Assembly (NCBI GenBank): GCA_030704615.1
Contig: CM060732.1
Location: forward strand, 62,603,053-62,663,052
DNA: 60,000 nucleotides
Direction: 5' to 3'
Source of the DNA: Takakia lepidozioides
Taxonomy: Eukaryota; Streptophyta; Takakiopsida; Takakiales; Takakiaceae
Below are positions 21,302 through 31,010 of the stretch, piece by piece. The translations under genes were made by a program, and so were the position numbers. The notes under the pieces were generated by a model that saw only the letters and a list, made by a program, of their open reading frames with translations, ran no database searches and was not told the DNA's origin. Each line of letters opens with the position of its first letter. Position 1 is the stretch's first letter.

Positions 21302-23850
21302 TGTCCCAGACACTGGAGGGATAACTTATTGCGAGGATGCCCGCTCACAAACTGCCCGCCTTGCCACGTCCTCCGCGCCAGCACAAGCCCGGGCCTCCTC
21401 CCCGCTCCTCAGCGCCAAGCGGGCACATGGCATGGCTTTGTGTGGGACCCACTTCCCCTCCGGCCCTACTTTCCCACGCCTTGCCACGTGAAGGGGCTCC
21501 CTATCTGCCACCCTTTGCGGGATCCGCTCTCCTATAGGCTAAACAGGCCTATGAACGTTCATCTAACTATGGTGGAAGATCTCTGCAGATTGCTTGATGC
21601 AGCAAGCATTTAATTTTTCCTTGAGATATGCTTTGAGCAGACACATATATATTATGTGATAAAAAGGACGACGGTGAATTTTTGTCGTTACTCCGGATAA
21701 AATTGATAAGATGCCTCACATCCGGGCATCTCAACACACTTGGAAGTGCGTGATTTCATGAAGACGACACAAAGTTATGGGGTTTCAAAGTTGAACCAAT
21801 CTAAATGCTTGTGTGAACCTTGAGCTCTATGACCAATCACATTTTTTGGGGGATTTTATCAAACAACTGTTTGCCAAGTGGCAAAAATGAGCGGTCTTGG
21901 GCTGAGGCTTATGCGATGTGACCCAAGCAATTATGAGGTGATCGGTCATAGGACCTATAACGGTCATAGGGTGATCTACCCTACCCTCTCCCAAAAGAGT
22001 ATGGCTAAAACAGATTGAGCCATACTCAAAGGCTGTATAATAGTACATGACACAAAGTAGTTATGACAGTGTACAACTGCTGCTGAGTACTAGTGTTCGA
22101 TGGATGCAACCGTGTTGTTGACTACTCCTGATGTTTGACATGATTCAAGGCAAGTGGGGTCCAGTAGCGCAGGGTGTACAAAATCGGTGGAATCGTGATA
22201 GGGTATAGGAAATGAGCGATGATGAAAGTTATGGCCAAGGAGAGGGCAAAAGAAAAACGCAAGATCAGTGAGAAATATGTCGAAGCCAGTGTTACCATCG
22301 GCGTTGGTGCAACAGACATATACGTCACATGTTTACAGAAGATAGAAAATTTCATCGACCGTCCATGCATCTCTGGATTATGTGCGTTGGAGAGGGGTGA
22401 CACTTTATTTTATCTTCATTTACGAATAATTTGTACATTGTATGTCTCCAGCTTGTTGATGTTATACAGGCTCATCCAAAAAGAACTTGGATGGGATTAT
22501 CCCAAAGTTGCACTTCCGGGACATGTAGTTCATTGTAAAGCCCTTCGAGGAAAATGTTTGCATATTTTTATTGGTATGGTTGGTTAGTGTTTGAAGAACG
22601 TCGACAAACCTTGTTTCAAATTTGTGCACCTCAATGTCAGTTCCGAACAAATGCACAATGGACTTGATGAATATATCAAGTACGACACTTCATCAATAAA
22701 AAACCGAGTGTGTCTCACACATCAAAATTTATTGGAGCGTGCACAAATGTGGTCAAAACACAAAATGGGAAGCCAACTTGGTACCGCCCTGCCAAGTGTT
22801 CTTTTCAACATGTTAAATTGATTTGGTCAGTTTTATCCTACATCATTTTGGATTGTTCCATTTATAAATAGCAGCATAGATTTTAACAGAGCTCAATCAA
22901 TCCGGGAGGCCATGATCGAACCGCATATGTTAGAAATGATAGAGGTAGTACGGATTTTCTTTGAACGTGGTAGAGGTGGTACCCGTTTGTGGGAATTGTA
23001 CTCTATTGAACTTGCAGACAAGGCTACTGTTGAATTGGGGTTGTCCGATTCTATAGATCCAGTAAATAGTCTTCCTACTCCGTGCAACAGGTTTTGTATA
23101 TCCTTGTATATCTTAGAACCCGTCACAATGATATGCTGTTTAGATCTGTATATATGCTTTATTTGGTCTTTTTATATTTTTGTAATTTCAAATGTTTATA
23201 TTTGTAAATAAAAGTCTGAACCATGAAGTATCAAATCCAAATGACAATAAGACAACTGACATAAGTATAGAAGATGCACTATTCTCATATACCATCTTAG
23301 AAGTGTATGGAAGTGTTTATTCTGTTTTTATTTGGGGCATTGTGTTTTTAATATATAAGTATTAATGATGTTTGGGTTTAAGAGTATGGTGTCATATATT
23401 ATTTACAAAAATAACAATAAAATATATAAAAATTAAAATATGGATGGATTGCATTACATTCTTCCATTTTGAAATATCATTCATACAGTTTATTGGGATG
23501 AACTTGATATAATATATGTACCCTAACCCTAAGATAACCTTCATTTGTCTTTGTGTGTTCTTCTGATCTTAATGCATTTGAACATCGGTTCACAATTTGC
23601 TCTAACATATTTGTCAAATATTATCATCTCAAAGTTACATTATCACTTAACATACTTAGACTAACAAGTTGTTTACATCATAGAGTCCTACTTAAGATAC
23701 GCGTAGATGAATGTGGGATTCAGGGGTATAAGGTTTAAGATCTGAATATAGAGGATATAGGATATATGATGAATGGGAATGTAAAGCAAGCTTGGAAGAG
23801 ATTTTTGTAGCCTGGTTATCAGCATCACGTCGGTCACGTTAGACCTAAGT
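21302..23850. other. No gene recognised
   Basis: Open frames such as 22219-22587, 22591-22821 and 22912-23211 (plus) and 22122-22403 (minus, two hydrophobic stretches) have no motif I recognise and may be remnants of mobile DNA. Sequence from about 23200 is very AT-rich. A short CCCTAACCCTAAG at 23521 is too brief to be a telomeric tract. Confidence 0.4.
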
Positions 23851-24034
23851 TGTCGTGCGCATACATATCGCTACACAACTACATCGCTATCCAAAACCAC
23901 ACAACACATGTGCACACCAAACACTAGTCTATCACTAGTCCACCACTAGCCACCACTAGTCCATCACTAGGCTGCCACTAGCCACCACTAGTGCAGCCAC
24001 TAGTCCATCACAAGGCTGCCACTAGTCCATCACA
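23851..24034 (-). repeat. 3' LTR of the DNMT-bearing Ty3/gypsy element (~184 bp)
   Basis: The repeat starts TGTCGTGC and ends CACA next to the polypurine tract, so it has TG...CA ends. Its first ~60 bp align with the 85-bp LTRs at 54988 and 55443. The remainder is expanded by a CACTAGTCCATCACTAGCC-type short tandem repeat. The left boundary is set by homology to the other copies. Confidence 0.65.
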
Positions 24035-24044
24035 ATCGCCCCCC
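24035..24044 (-). promoter_or_regulatory. Polypurine tract of the Ty3/gypsy element
   Basis: On the minus strand GGGGGGCGAT lies directly before the LTR start. The second copy has GGGGGCGAT in the same place (55528-55536). It would serve as the plus-strand primer for reverse transcription. Confidence 0.65.
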
Positions 24045-24303
24045 AAGCTGGCGCTTAGGTCCCTCTAAGTCCAGGTAGCCACAAGATGTAATAGTGGTCA
24101 TAGCCTCACTAAGTCCTCCACCGTTGTCCCTACTACACTCAAGCTCGACAGATCAAGAGGTCGGGTACAAGAGTTGCCCCATCGTTAGTCACCGTCTTGC
24201 AACCTGTGAACTTGAGCCTGAGATCTCGGGTATTGGCTCCTATGAGTTTGGCCTCCCATGTCCTATTAACTGCCACTAGTCATATCCACTGCCACTATCC
24301 CAA

Positions 24304-24438
24304 GCAGTGTGGATATAACCAATCTCCATCAGGAATCCTCTCAAGAGGTGGTGTCAAACATCCCAGGTGTCAACCTCTTGAGCATCGATCACACACCAGC
24401 ATAGTGGCGGCACCACGAGCATGCCCACATAGCATGCA
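24304..24438 (-). pseudogene. PHD finger at the end of the retroelement polyprotein
   Basis: The frame reads LRCMLCGHARGAATMLVCDRC, then SRG, stop, HLGCLTPPLERIPDGDWLYPHC. This is the C4HC3 spacing of a PHD finger: Cys pairs CMLC and CDRC, then H-x2-C, then the last pair. Two lesions are visible: the Trp before the His is TGA (TGG in the copy at 55.8 kb), and the first Cys of the last pair is Tyr. PHD fingers typically bind histone H3 tails. Its place right after the integrase C-terminal tail is where chromoviruses carry a chromodomain, so a targeting role is plausible but inferred. Confidence 0.8.
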
Positions 24439-25560
24439 ACGCAACCCTGCAGGTACCACTGCAAGGTTGGGATCTATCATCCCATCCATATGTGGAAGGT
24501 GACATGGCGCACAATTGCGCACATGGTCTTTCCATACCATGTCATCTCGACCCTCCAGAATCAACACTCCTGAAGGCAACACCTCCCTGATCCTTAGAAT
24601 CACACGTCTTGTTGTGACATCTAAGGCGCTGTCTGCTGCAGATACACATAGTCCTCAGGGTGGAAACGCCAAACACCTGGCCGATATCCTCCACGTATAG
24701 TGGCATACCTCAATGTGTCTCGGTGTTGGGCAATAACAAGATTCTCAAAAGCCATAGGCTTGACTTTCTTGAGCAACTCTGCCCGTTGGGCACATGCTTG
24801 TGTCCACACATCTGGATCATCAAGGTTGAGGACTACTGTAGCCTCCCTGCGAATAGATGCAGACAAATCCGGCTCTCGGCCAAAGAGAAGGAAATCCTTT
24901 TGCAAGCCATACTTGCGCAAACCCCTCTTCACCGTCTGCATCACTCTATCTGCCAAGCCATCGACATTAGGATGATCCCGAAAAGTGGTATGGTGATCTA
25001 TCAAGGCTTTATCACACAAAGCCTGAAACTCCCCCAAGAACTCTCTCCCTTGGTCCGTGAGTACCTCAGCTGGAGCACTGAATCGGTTAAGCACACGATC
25101 CAGGAATGCATACGCAACCCCCTCACTAGCCTTGTCAGGCAATGGAACCAACTCAATCCACTTGGAGAACTGCTCCACCATCACCAACACACATCTGTGG
25201 TGGCGCATCGTCAGTGGCAACGGCCCTGTGAAGTCAAGACTCCACCTGTAGCACAATCCCATGATGGGTAAATGATGCAACTGTGGTGTAGGGGCGTTGA
25301 ATGAAGCACGCACCCTGTCACACACCATGCACCTAGCCACAAACTGTTGCATCTCTGTGTGCATACCACGCTACCAATACTGCCCCTGCAGTAAACTATG
25401 AGTGCATTGCACTCCAAAATGCCCCAACTCCTCATGGGCATGCTGCACTAACCGTACACGCTGTGTTGGGCGAGGCACGATCCTCACCCGACCATCCTCC
25501 CCACACTCAAAGCAGGTGTATCCCTTCTCACTTGAACCTCTTGGCTCGTTGTAGGATCCG
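24439..25560 (-). pseudogene. Retroelement integrase
   Basis: The zinc-binding part reads HEELGHFG (H-x4-H) then CMVC (C-x2-C), with a TAG in place of a Trp between them (YW, stop, RG). The core has WSLDFTGPLP (first Asp, 59 residues before the second), LTDQGREF (second Asp), and HPNVDGLADRVMQTVKRGL. The last block normally reads AER, so the third catalytic acid is Asp instead of Glu. The C-terminal tail RPGVWRFHPEDYVYLQQ continues after a frameshift near 24630 as DVTTRRVILRIREVLPSGV, then KDHVRNCAPCHLPHMDG, leading into the PHD finger. The TAG, a TGA upstream (RFK, stop, EGY) and the frameshift make it non-functional. Confidence 0.85.
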
Positions 25561-26003
25561 ATCCCTCTCCTTGGCAGTCACACTAGCTGTCGTGTCTCTA
25601 GTGCGAAGGTAGTCCAACACAACCGAATCCTCATGTATATCTCTGGTACCACCTGGCTCATCACTAGCCTCAGGGTCCTCAAACACTCCGTCTACAGTCA
25701 TTCCTATTGTAGGTCCAACCTGACCTCTCGATGCCAAGATACACAAAAAAGCAGATGCATGTCATCCCGACACCATCTCCTCGATCCCTCTCCTTGGCAG
25801 TCACACTAGTTGCTGTGTCTCCAGTGCGGAGGTAGTCCAACACAACCGAATCCTCATGTATATCTCTGGCACCACCTGGTTCATCACTAGCCTTAGGGTC
25901 CTCAGACACTCTGTCTACAGTCATCTATGTTGTAGGTCCAACCTGACCTCCGATGCCAAGATACACAAAAAGGTAGATGCATGTCATCCCGGCACCATCT
26001 CCT
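25561..26003. repeat. Tandem duplication of ~222 bp inside the pol gene
   Basis: Copies at 25561-25783 and 25784-26003 share ATCCCTCTCCTTGGCAGTCA, then AACACAACCGAATCCTCATG and so on, with about 20 differences and a few indels. They encode the linker between RNase H and integrase (DIHEDSVVLDYLRTGD, then VTAKERDR). The number of differences suggests the duplication is not recent, or that mutation after it was rapid. Confidence 0.85.
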
Positions 26004-26703
26004 CATCCGTCTCACCATACCACCGAGCTTCAGTGTCAACCTGCTGGCTCGTACATGGATTGCGACTCAATCCATCCGCATCCCGATTGACCAAACCTGG
26101 TCGATGCACAACCTGGAAACCATACTCTTGGAGTATAAGTGCCCACCGTGTAAGCTTCCCCGTAAGCTTGTCTGACTCCATCAACCACTTGAGTGGCTGG
26201 TGATCCGTGACAAGGGTAAAGAGATTGTCATATAGATAGCACCTGAAGTGTGCCACGGCCCACACTACAGCTAAGCACTCCCCCTCATATGAACTATACT
26301 TAGACTCTGCAGCATTGTTCGAGCGGCTAGCATAAGCCACTACGAACTCTCTTCCCTCATCATCCACCTATGTGAGCACCGCTCCAAGCCCCAACATGCT
26401 CCAATCTGTATGCAGCTGAAAGGGACGCCCCCTGATAGGTCGTCTCAGGATAGGCGCCGAGGTCAACCTCGCCTTGAGTTCTTGAAAAGCTCGTTCTTGC
26501 TCATCTTCCCACTGCCACTCCTGGTCTACCTTGGTCAGCTTGGTTAGAGCCTTTGCAATAGCACTAAATCCCTTGACAAACCGTCTATAGTAGTTTGCCA
26601 ACCCCATGAAAGCTCGAACTCGGCTCACATCCGTGGGGCGTGGAATCTGTGCGATGGCCTCTACCTTAGTCTGCTGCAACCCCAATCCTCCAGGATATAT
26701 CAT
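25984..26703 (-). pseudogene. Retroelement RT connection and RNase H
   Basis: The connection region reads IAQIPRPTDVSRVRAFMGLA, then NYYRRFVKGFSAIAKALTKL. The RNase H starts LHTDWSMLGLGAVLT, breaks at one TAG, then DEGREFVVAYASRSNNAAE, YSSYEGECLAVVWAVAHFR, TLVTDHQPLKWL and VVHRPGLVNRDADGLSRNP. The acidic residues of RNase H (D in TDWS, E in YEGE, D in VTDH, D in RDAD) are present. Apart from the single stop (ACA TAG GTG, probably from CAG) this part is well preserved. Confidence 0.88.
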
Positions 26704-27410
26704 GTGGCCCAGATACTCAATCTAGTTGTGGAAGAACTTGCACTTTCCTGGATGTAATTTCAATTCGTGCGCTCTCAAGCGCTCAAACACCACCTGAAGG
26801 TGTCTCTCATGCTTCTCCACCGTAGCACTAAAGATGATGATGTCATTTATGTAGCACCGAGCAAAGTCCATCCCTGCTAGAATCCTGTCCATGACTCTCT
26901 GGAACTCTGCAGGAGCGTTCTTAGCCCGAATGGTAGGAACCGCCACTGATATAGGCAATCCTTCCCGTGATCCCCCAGAATGTCGTCCTCTGCTTGTTTG
27001 CCTCCTTGATCGGCAACTGGTGATATCCGAACCGCAAGTCCAGAGTACTAAAGACCTTGGCATGCCCAATGGCATCAAAGATCTCCTCCGGTGTGGGCAT
27101 GGCATACTTATCGGACTTGGTCTGACGATTTACAGGCCAGTAATCACCGCACATACATCTCTCCGTCCAATTGCCATAGACATCCTTATTGGCTGGCATC
27201 ACCGTGGCTGAAGCATACTCTCCACTAGAAAGCTCCACCAAACCAGCCTCCCAGAGATCTTGAGTCCTCATCTGAATCAAAGACCTCTCCATGTCACTGT
27301 ATCTATAGGGTCTCCGAAAGATTGGCGTGTCCGTGGCCAACTGAATACGAATCTCCTAACCCTTTAGTGCTCCCAAATCCTTCAAACTGAAAACAAAGCA
27401 ATTCTTGTAA
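26704..27410 (-). pseudogene. Retroelement reverse transcriptase with YIND at the active site
   Basis: From about 27410 the minus strand reads NCFVFSLKDLGALKG, stop, EIRIQLATDTPIFRRPYRY, then ASATVMPANKD, CMCGDYWPVN and KVFSTLDLRFGYHQL (motif A). A frameshift near 26940-26960 separates this from AKNAPAEFQRVMDRIL and CYINDIIIFS. The catalytic box of Ty3 enzymes is YxDD; here its first Asp is Asn (AAT at 26845-26847, from GAT by one G-to-A change), which would abolish polymerase activity. Arg residues expected in RRMCGDYRPVN are Cys and Trp, again single C-to-T changes. A TAG follows CKFFHN. Clearly a decayed Ty3/gypsy RT. Confidence 0.88.
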
Positions 27411-27544
27411 GCCCTTTGGAACCACCGTATACATCATCTCTCTCCTCCAGTGACAATGGGTCCAATGTCAGGCTCCCAATTGTCCTCCGTAACTACAATC
27501 TTAAGTCCAGCAGACTTAGAGGTAGAGGACACGTCCCGTGGTTG

Positions 27545-28842
27545 CTATGCCGCAACCTCTTGAGCAGTACTCCCTGCCTGCTCAGTTAATGACAATGCCT
27601 CATTCTGCCCTATCATCGCATCCTTGAGGACCTCCTCAACCCGAGATGAATCCCCAACCTCATCCATCACAGCCGCCTTGGCTGCAAACTCCCTTTGAAC
27701 CTCGAGCACCTTCCACGTGTCCCATGGATGTCTACACCCCGTGGTCCTCACCGGCTCGCCCTCACTCACTGCCTGTACCGTCTCGGTAGGCAGAGAGACC
27801 GTCAAGGGAAGTGCACTCCGCATTCTACGTTGCTCAGCCATAGCCAAGCCGATAATCCATGTTAAGCAATTGAGATCCATCGCTTGCCTCAATACCTGAC
27901 GACGTGATGCCTCAGAAAGAGAAGGCACCACCGTGGTCCCCGTGGAAAAACCCATAGTCCGCTCTCGCTCGTCGGCATCAGACTCCACTAACTGCTGCAA
28001 CTAAGCATCCGACAGGAGGCCAGGTCCACTATCCCGGAAAGCATGTGATCCTGGGAAGTTGAGCAGTGTAGATAGTGTTGCTCGTGGTTGACCCACCTTG
28101 TTGACCACTGCCAAAGGCGAACGGTCATCGTGTCTCACACGCTGAGACTTCCTCCCTATGTCCAAAATGCTATCCACTGTGAGGTGTGCTGGCCGCTTCA
28201 TCCCATCAAATGCACGCTTGAGCAGTGCGGGGGGCATCAACTTAGTCCATCATAGCCGTGGACGATGAGCCCGTGACCCCACTGTAGCTACATCCAGCAA
28301 CACTGCTGACCCAAGCCATGACGAACTTGATGCACACTGGCCATCACCCTGGCCCAAGAATCGCCCATTAGTGGCACATTCTCCAAGATGTATGCTGGAG
28401 ATACAGCTTGATGAAGCTGTAAGTGAGGCAAAACCCGCACCATCTCCCAAAACAGACCCGACCTTGAGTCTCGCAATCCATTGCCATGCCCTGCTGATGA
28501 ATGTCCTTGGCAGGGCCAACCTGCCACTACCAGATCAATGGAGCCAACCCGCTCCAAATCCTGCACCCCCAGCAAAGAAATGTTTGCTAGCAAGGCCTAC
28601 TGATATCCACGAACCGCAGACACCGGCAACAACTCAGGGTACTGCTGCACCAACTGAGCAACATGATGGAGTGAGACGCGTCGTGCAGTCTCATCCCTCT
28701 CCACATACAAGTAACGCCGTACCCGTACACCTGCTTGTAGCACAGCAGCCAATCCGGTGCTGATCCCGCCAAACAAGTCCAGAAGGCAAATGCCTTCATC
28801 TGGATATTGCCACACAATCAGTGTGGTATCCAATGGTGACAA
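27545..28842 (-). pseudogene. Cytosine-5 DNA methyltransferase domain embedded in the retroelement
   Basis: Motif order is canonical, not permuted as in DRM enzymes. Motif I is LLDLFGGISTGL (about 28785-28750), binding S-adenosylmethionine, followed by YLYVERDETARR. Motif IV is VVAGWPCQGHSSAG with the catalytic Cys at 28510-28512. Motif VI is YILENVPLMGD (Glu at about 28383). Motif VIII-like is VGSRAHRPRL. Further on are QPRATLSTLLNFPGSHAFRD, SDADERERTMGFSTGTT and the motif X-like LRQAMDLNCLTWIIGL (about 27840-27890). Breaks: TAG after GYQ near 28594, a frameshift near 28300 and TAG near 28000. Catalytic residues are intact despite the breaks. It lies between protease and RT in the same orientation, so it was part of the element's polyprotein. 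Confidence 0.85.
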
Positions 28843-29726
28843 CTAAGGTGGACCTGGTGCAATCCCCGCACTCTCCTCCTCTCCTGACGGTACAAACGCC
28901 TCTTCTCAGGCTTGTTGCACCCGTCGATCAGCAACTTGCTTCAAATCGTTGCTCGAGCCCCACAATGGAGTGTGAGCAACCATGGCAGGCAACTCCGCCA
29001 TACCATGCATGTCATCCTGCTCTCCTGGAGGTGACACATCCTCTGAATGGGTGTTGTCATCCAACAACTCTCCAGGCCAAGTCACTGCAGCTATGAATGC
29101 TGCCAGTGTCGGCGTCTTGCCTCGTTGGGCAACCGCAACTCCTCCTATGAACGTCACAGGGAACTGCACACACCGACCCTCCCCTGACTGCCATCTAGGC
29201 CTATAGGAAGCTGGCTCCTCCCAAAAATCCAGGGTGAAGCCCATGGGGTACAACACTGCCCCACCAACAAGGACATTGTACGAGACCGCGTCTGTCACAA
29301 TGGCCTTGGCTCTCACCACTGAGCCATCTGTAGGATGATCGGGCTATAGTCTGACAGCCAACTTACGCCATGTCATGCCCCGAGCCTACTCTGATCCTCC
29401 CACAGATGTCTGTATCTAGAAAAGGCACGGCTCCATATCCGCCATCATGAGGCCCAAGCTTGCAATAGCATCTCTGCCCAATATCAATGGCTAAGCTCCC
29501 GAGTCCAACAAAACTCGCAGTGGCTGGTACCTCTTGCCTACCGGTCCACTCAAACAGAAAATGTCATCCTGGTTGTCTAATATGACAACTCCAGGTGTTA
29601 CCATGGCAAACTCAATGGCTGGCCTAGCTGGCAGCTCCATCAACCTGGCAGCTACAGCTTGTCATGGCGCCGCCGTGGCAGTCTTGACCCTCATATCCGA
29701 GGATCCCTCCGGCACTACACCTCCCA
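28843..29726 (-). pseudogene. Retroelement aspartic protease region
   Basis: YQPLRVLLDSGA carries the retropepsin D-S-G triad (Asp codon 29503-29505), followed after a TAG by PLILGRDAIASLGLMMADME. Then come VVRAKAIVTDAVSYNVLVGGAVLYPMG and LDFWEEPASYRPRW, a block that in this retroelement group links protease to what follows. In-frame TAG codons interrupt it at several places (GA stop PL, LF stop IQ, SE stop AR, RL stop PD). The methyltransferase starts shortly after the end of this segment. Confidence 0.75.
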
Positions 29727-30404
29727 CTATCTCCGCAGAAGATGAAGTAATCTCCTCACTCTCACAGCTGCCAGTCTGAACACCTCAGCTGGTCTTACCC
29801 CCGGCATCACAATCATGGTAGCCGAGAACAGTGGAACGTGACACACAGATGTGGCCGCCCCTAGCAGCACACTAGCTGCCGTAGCCTTTACAACACTAGG
29901 TAGTGGTGCTGCCCGTGTAGCTTTCCCCAATGGCATAGTATCCTCCGCCTCGGTAACAGTCGGGCGAGAACTAGGGGACTTGGATGGCGTTGACACTGTC
30001 TCCGCCAATGTGAATGACTGAGGAAGCCTGGCCTGACGGCTTGCCTCCCCACGCTGTAGATCCAACTCCACCTCCGCACCCCGTGGCTCAGGAACTCGTG
30101 CTGCTCCTCGAGTCACTGCCGCAGCTGACTCCACTTGCACTAGTGGTAGTCCTGCCCCACACATAGTGGTAGTGGTAGTGCTGCCCAGCACTAGTGGTAG
30201 TGGTGCCCCACCCACAGTGGTAGTGGTAGTGGCACCCTTCACTAGTGGTAGTGCTGCCCCACCCATAATGGTAGTGGTAGTGGCACCCCTCACTAGTGGT
30301 AATGTTGCCCCGCACATGAATCCCATGCCTCCCATGTCTCCTCCCTCAGGGGCAGAAGGTGGACCATCTGGCCTTGGAGCCGAAACTACCTGAGCTATGG
30401 CCAT
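29727..30404 (-). pseudogene. Retroelement linker between Gag and protease
   Basis: An open stretch of 225 codons is rich in Ala, Thr, Gly, Pro and Val, with no known domain. It includes an in-frame tandem peptide repeat (about 30125-30314). It is probably a disordered spacer of the polyprotein. Confidence 0.6.
30125..30314 (-). repeat. In-frame minisatellite coding for LPLVxGATTTTT units
   Basis: A ~54-bp unit occurs three to four times and encodes ALPLVKGATTTTTVGG-like peptides (ATLPLVRGATTTTIMGG, AALPLVKGATTTTTVGG, APLPLVLGSTTTTTMCG). The frame is kept across all copies although the rest of the element is broken. Confidence 0.8.
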
Positions 30405-30515
30405 GGCAGTGAGCCTCTACTCTAGCTGTTGAAGCCGGTTGGCCATGTCTTGGTCAACACCCTGACCTATGCGTCCTTAGCCATGTTGAGCTTGCCCTTG
30501 GCCTGCACCTCGTGC

Positions 30516-30977
30516 CTAGCCACCTCGTCCTCTCTGGGCTGCTCCACCTCGCCCCCGGCCGCCATTGTTCCCTTGGAACTGGCCTGGGCGCAACTCAAGA
30601 TGCAAACCATAGCACTGGGCCTCTCCATGCCCGTACTTGCCATAATGCCTACACTGCAACTGTGCAAGCTGTGCCGGTGCCAAACCATTGCCTCCCTCTG
30701 GGCAATCCTTCTTGACATGGGGTCCTCCACATGTCCAACACACCACATCCGTTCGTTGTTGGCCTGCAAATGAAGAAAGAGATCCATGCATCTGAGGTCC
30801 TCTATGTCCTTCCCTGGGCTTCACCTGAGCCCCATTGTTGCCTTGAGCACGTTGAGGTAGTGACTGACTAGGAGCACCACTACCCCGTGGTGCCTCCTTA
30901 GCAAATCCCACCATGACCACTCGTTCCTCCACCATGTTGAGCTCTATCCACTCTGCCAGCAAAAACATATTTGCTAA
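30516..30977 (-). pseudogene. Retroelement Gag C-terminus with zinc knuckles, 5'-truncated
   Basis: The frame starts inside Gag (LANMFLLAEWIELNMVEER) directly at the junction at 30978. It has a basic, Gln/Pro/Gly-rich middle, one knuckle CWTCGGPHVKKDC (C-x2-C-x3-H-x4-C, a variant common in plant elements), and a second, CRHYGKYGHGEAQC, in which the second Cys is Tyr. It ends in an RGRGG-rich tail. The N-terminal capsid part is missing. Confidence 0.75.
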
Positions 30978-31010
30978 CACTACAAGAGATGAGCGTTTTT
31001 AGAACTACGG
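30978..31010. mobile_element. CACTA-type terminus at the cut end of the retroelement
   Basis: CACTACAAGAG begins exactly where the Gag reading frame stops, and is the usual terminal sequence of En/Spm (CACTA) transposons. The following few hundred bases hold repeated short words (GTCATA, ACGACT, GACTGCATCACT), like subterminal repeats, and similar words (TAGTCATAT, GACTGCATCACT) recur at 34150-34230. I cannot find a matching TTGTAGTG end, so the extent of the element is unknown. Confidence 0.5.

Larger units (their letters stand above)
23851..30977 (-). mobile_element. Ty3/gypsy retrotransposon encoding a C5 DNA methyltransferase and a PHD finger
   Basis: On the minus strand the order is: Gag C-terminus with zinc knuckles, a Thr/Gly/Pro-rich linker, aspartic protease (LLDSGA), cytosine-5 methyltransferase (DLFGGISTG, PCQG, LENVP), reverse transcriptase, RNase H, integrase, PHD finger, polypurine tract and LTR. 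The RT-RH-IN order identifies Ty3/gypsy. The 5' LTR, primer-binding site and Gag N-terminus are absent, because similarity stops at a CACTA-like terminus at 30978. The coding region has about 12 TAG and 3 TGA stops seen in frame and at least four frameshifts, so it is not autonomous now. Two thirds of the pol is nevertheless readable. Confidence 0.88.

Noticed and set aside
23521-23533. Interstitial telomere repeat (CCCTAACCCTAAG)
   Set aside because: Fewer than two units; expected by chance in AT-rich plant DNA.
24660-25271. 203-codon plus-strand open frame
   Set aside because: Shadow of the integrase on the opposite strand.
27545-28842. Independent host DNA methyltransferase gene
   Set aside because: It has no introns or own start, lies exactly between protease and RT on the same strand, and shows the same decay as the flanking retroelement domains.
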